From Candidatus Sphingomonas phytovorans (GTDB taxonomy: Bacteria; Pseudomonadota; Alphaproteobacteria; Sphingomonadales; Sphingomonadaceae), in NCBI GenBank assembly GCA_029202385.1, contig CP119314.1, forward strand, positions 5,390,147-5,454,146: DNA of 64,000 bases, in the 5' to 3' direction. A program made the position numbers and the translations under genes. Shown piece by piece: positions 61,663-64,000 of this stretch (its first letter is position 1; each line of letters starts with the position of its first letter). The notes beneath the pieces were generated by a model that saw only the letters and a list, made by a program, of their open reading frames with translations, ran no database searches and was not told the origin of the DNA.

Positions 61663-62486
61663 TATTGCGGCGCCCTGCGCCAGTAGCGTACATAGTCGAT
61701 CGTCATCCGTTGCGGGAGCGCGGCGTCGTCAACGCCCTTCGCGCCACCCCAGTCGCCGCCGATCGCGAGGTTGAGGATCAGGTTATAGGGGCGGGTGAAC
61801 GGCCACGCCGCCTTGCCGCCCGCCTGGTCGTTCCTGACCTGCATATAAACGCGGTCGTCGACCCCGATGGTGATCGCATCCGGGCGCCAGTCGAGCTGGT
61901 AGCGATGAAATGCCGAACAGCTTGTCGGCACATGTTTTGCGGCGCCGCGCTGAGTCCTTAGGCGATGGTTGAACGCGCCGGAATGGAGCGTTGCGTGAAC
62001 CACCTCCGGTTGCCAGCCGACCATTTCCATCATGTCGATCTCGCCTTCATCTGGCCATGTCCCGCCAGACGGCAGCAACCAGATCGCGGGCCAGGTGCCG
62101 CGTGCGCAGGGCAGCTTCGCACGAACCTCGTAGAAGCCATAGCCTCGCGCTGTCCGGGTCACGAGCTTCGCCGAGCTATAGGCTTGTCCGCCCCAGTCGT
62201 GCTGCGCCCGTAACGTCTCGTGGCGAGCCTCGATCAACAGCGCGCCGTGTTCGATCCGCGCATTCTCGGGCCGGGTGGCGGCATAATATTGAAGCTCGTG
62301 ATTGAACCAGCCCTGCGCATTGCGCTCCGTGTCGTATCGCCATGCGTCGGGATCGATCCGCGTGCCGTCGAACTCGTCGGCCCAGCTTGGTGGCGAGGAA
62401 GGGCGCTGCATCGGCGCGTCGACCGCGTAGTTGGTCGCCGCCAGGCTCGTCGCCTGCGCAGTCATCAGGACGAGTTGACTCATCAT
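61662..62486 (-). CDS. GH16 beta-1,3-glucanase (laminarinase-type)
   Basis: A protein of 274 residues. The catalytic motif ExDxxE reads EGEIDMMEMVG with Glu149, Asp151 and Glu154, the form with an extra residue (EIDxxE) found in laminarinases. Substrate-cleft segments NHELQYY, GTWPAIWLLP and NLAIGGDWGG also match. The N-terminus is only weakly signal-like (SQLVLMTAQATSLAA), so periplasmic export is probable but unproven. First gene of the leftward GH16-DUF6445-beta-helix operon; a LacI-like site lies 59-72 bases upstream. Confidence 0.9.
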   Translation of the reverse strand: MMSQLVLMTAQATSLAATNYAVDAPMQRPSSPPSWADEFDGTRIDPDAWRYDTERNAQGWFNHELQYYAATRPENARIEHGALLIEARHETLRAQHDWGGQAYSSAKLVTRTARGYGFYEVRAKLPCARGTWPAIWLLPSGGTWPDEGEIDMMEMVGWQPEVVHATLHSGAFNHRLRTQRGAAKHVPTSCSAFHRYQLDWRPDAITIGVDDRVYMQVRNDQAGGKAAWPFTRPYNLILNLAIGGDWGGAKGVDDAALPQRMTIDYVRYWRRAPQ

Positions 62487-62544
62487 GCGACACTCCTCTC
62501 CCGACCAAAGCCGGCGTCTGCTAATTCTCTTGTAAAGCCGATCT

Positions 62545-62558
62545 TGTGAACGTTATCA
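62545..62558. promoter_or_regulatory. LacI-like operator TGTGAACGTTATCA between GH16 and serine hydrolase
   Basis: Matches the 55.5 kb operators at 12 of 14 positions, including the central GAACGTT. It lies in the 98-base divergent gap, so one site could serve both the GH16 operon and the serine hydrolase gene. Confidence 0.6.
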
Positions 62559-62584
62559 TCAAGCATAATAGGGGAGAAGCTGAA

Positions 62585-63859
62585 ATGCAGCGACGCAGCG
62601 CGTTGGCGACGATCGTCCTGGGGCTGGCCACGCCGCGGAGTGCCTGGGCACGCGAACCCGTCGGGGCAGCGGCCTTCACCCTCGATCATATGCGGATCGA
62701 TGCAGCGCTTCGTCAAATGGTCGCCGGGGGACGAGCGGCGGGTGCATCGGCGCTGATCTGGCAGCAGGGGGTAGAACGCTATTTCGGCGCGGCGGGAGAG
62801 GCCGATCGCGAGGCCCATCGGCCGATGAAACGCGACACGCTTGTCCAGATCTTCTCGATGACCAAGCCGGTGACCGGCGTTGCCCTGATGCAGCTCTGGG
62901 AACAGGGCAAGTTTGGCCTCGATGATCCGCTGGCCCGCTACTTGCCGGCCTTTGGAGAGGCCAAGGTGATCGATGGCACGAGCGCCGGCGGCAACCCCGT
63001 CCTCCGCGCTCCGGCACGACCGATCACGATCCGCGATATCATGCGGCATACGGCCGGCTTCTCCTATGGCATGCGCGACACTGCCGCGGATGTCATCTTC
63101 CATCAGATCAATCCGCTCGCGCTGACCAACAGTCTCGAGGAGATGGGCGACAAGCTGGCGCACGTGCCGCTGCTGTTCGATCCCGGCGCGGAGTGGAGCT
63201 ACAGTGCGGGCGTCGATGTCCAGGCCTTGCTCGTCGAGCGTCTGACGGGTGAGCCGTTCGAGCAGCATGTCAGGCGCACCATCCTTGATCCACTCAGCAT
63301 GCACGACACCGGCTGGACTCAGCCCCCGGAGCGCCTTGCTCGATTCGCCGCGAGCTATGTGAGACAGGCGGATGGTACGCTCGTCCGGCAACCGGACGAG
63401 AAGACGCGCGCCCTCAATTTCGGTCCGCGCCGCTTGACGATGGGTGGGGCAGGGCTGGCCTCGACACTCGACGATTACATGCGCTTTGCCCGCATGCTGC
63501 TCGGTCGCGGCACGCTGGATGGAATACGCATCCTCGCGCCGTCGACGATTCGGCTGATGTCGACGGACCAACTCGATCCGCGAATCACCCGACGGTTCTT
63601 CCTGCCGGGGAAGGGAGCGGTCGGTTTCGGTCTCGATGTCGCCGTGCGGACGGCGCAACCCCGCACGGCCGCAGAGAATCGCGGCTCCGTCGGCGAATTC
63701 TTCTGGGATGGTGCAGAAACGACCCTGTTCTGGGTCGATCCCGCCAACGATATGGCCGTGGTGTTCTTCGTCCAGGTCAGGCCCTTCGACGGGTCATTGC
63801 ATCACGATATTCGCGATGCCGTCTATGGGCCTGATTATATTGGCGTGCCGGGAGACTGA
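62585..63859 (+). CDS. Serine hydrolase, class C beta-lactamase/esterase-like
   Basis: A protein of 424 residues. N-terminal signal (RRSALATIVLGLATPRSAWA), SxxK motif Ser91-Met-Thr-Lys94 and the YxN-equivalent Tyr206-Ser-Ala in EWSYSAGVDVQ. A late GGAGLASTLDDYMRFA is typical of the family-VIII esterase / EstB type. Such proteins hydrolyse esters or peptides rather than antibiotics. Placement in the beta-glucan locus and a shared LacI-like site suggest removal of ester substituents from glycans, which is inference. ATG 62585 has GGGGAG upstream; a longer frame from 62546 would overlap the operator. Confidence 0.87.
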   Translation: MQRRSALATIVLGLATPRSAWAREPVGAAAFTLDHMRIDAALRQMVAGGRAAGASALIWQQGVERYFGAAGEADREAHRPMKRDTLVQIFSMTKPVTGVALMQLWEQGKFGLDDPLARYLPAFGEAKVIDGTSAGGNPVLRAPARPITIRDIMRHTAGFSYGMRDTAADVIFHQINPLALTNSLEEMGDKLAHVPLLFDPGAEWSYSAGVDVQALLVERLTGEPFEQHVRRTILDPLSMHDTGWTQPPERLARFAASYVRQADGTLVRQPDEKTRALNFGPRRLTMGGAGLASTLDDYMRFARMLLGRGTLDGIRILAPSTIRLMSTDQLDPRITRRFFLPGKGAVGFGLDVAVRTAQPRTAAENRGSVGEFFWDGAETTLFWVDPANDMAVVFFVQVRPFDGSLHHDIRDAVYGPDYIGVPGD

Positions 63860-64000
63860 GAGCCGGTCTTCGAACTGGCGGCAGTTTCTATGTCATTACT
63901 GACGGCCCCGGCGAATCCCCCGCAATGGCGCGTGGCCTAGTCTGGACTCACCCGGCAGAAGGCGCTGCAGGCCCGTAAGTCAAGGAAAACAGACGTTTTT
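63860..64000. other. Terminal 141 bases, no feature seen
   Basis: No ORF, hairpin or RNA motif could be supported in this stretch, which the window edge truncates. Confidence 0.5.

Noticed and set aside
1..64000. CRISPR arrays, prophage, integrases or insertion sequences
   Set aside because: No regularly spaced direct repeats, Cas genes, transposase or integrase motifs were found on either strand.

Overview
The window looks like a chromosomal segment of a Sphingomonas-like alphaproteobacterium. The evidence is high GC with strong G/C third positions, three TIGR01782-type TonB-dependent receptors (TBDRs), SapC/cupin/tryptophan-halogenase clusters, a NodT-EmrAB efflux operon and typical sphingomonad intergenic repeats. 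No phage, transposase, CRISPR array, rRNA or tRNA was seen. The identification is inference from gene families; no database was searched.

Layout. 1-3.8 kb: 3' part of a suf operon (sufC, truncated by the window edge, then sufD, sufS, sufT-like, sufA-like) for Fe-S cluster assembly. 3.8-8.4 kb, minus strand: EF-hand protein, secreted esterase, then MaoC hydratase, DECR-type SDR, GNAT and NTF2-like genes, with a decayed remnant of an acyl-CoA carboxylase subunit upstream. 8.6-11.3 kb: M13 metallopeptidase and GST. 11.3-18.1 kb: a first TBDR-halogenase pair, divergent from a SapC-cupin pair. 18.2-19.8 kb: tandem glycine riboswitch followed by L-serine dehydratase. 19.9-24.5 kb: MarR-controlled tripartite efflux operon. 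24.7-28.7 kb: lysozyme-inhibitor-like lipoprotein, Pal/OmpA lipoprotein, a DUF4118 sensor kinase with KdpE-like regulator, and a pirin. 29.1-32.9 kb: tesA-like arylesterase divergent from a YbbA/YbbP-like ABC transporter.

33.0-45.2 kb is a GlcNAc/chitooligosaccharide utilization island. TBDR uptake, GH20 hexosaminidase, an EIIA-HPr-EI fusion and an EIICB permease lie on one strand; GntR/UTRA regulator, NagB-II and NagA lie on the other. Together they convert GlcNAc to fructose-6-phosphate.

45.3-63.9 kb is a polysaccharide utilization locus, most likely for laminarin-type beta-glucan. It has two LacI regulators, two halogenases, cupin, SapC, a TBDR, GH3 beta-glucosidase, MFS permease, a Tat-exported beta-helix protein, DUF6445, GH16 and a serine hydrolase. 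Palindromes around AACGTT in two separate divergent promoter regions (55.5 kb and 62.55 kb) suggest a single LacI-type regulon.

The strongest candidate for an under-described system is the recurrent set of TBDR, flavin-dependent halogenase-like protein(s), SapC, JmjC-like cupin and (in the second locus) a DUF6445 protein with a visible 2-oxoglutarate dioxygenase signature. It occurs twice in 45 kb without any natural-product biosynthesis genes. In the carbohydrate loci and in the first cassette alike, each TBDR is separated from its downstream gene by a stem-loop, which could set receptor-to-enzyme stoichiometry.
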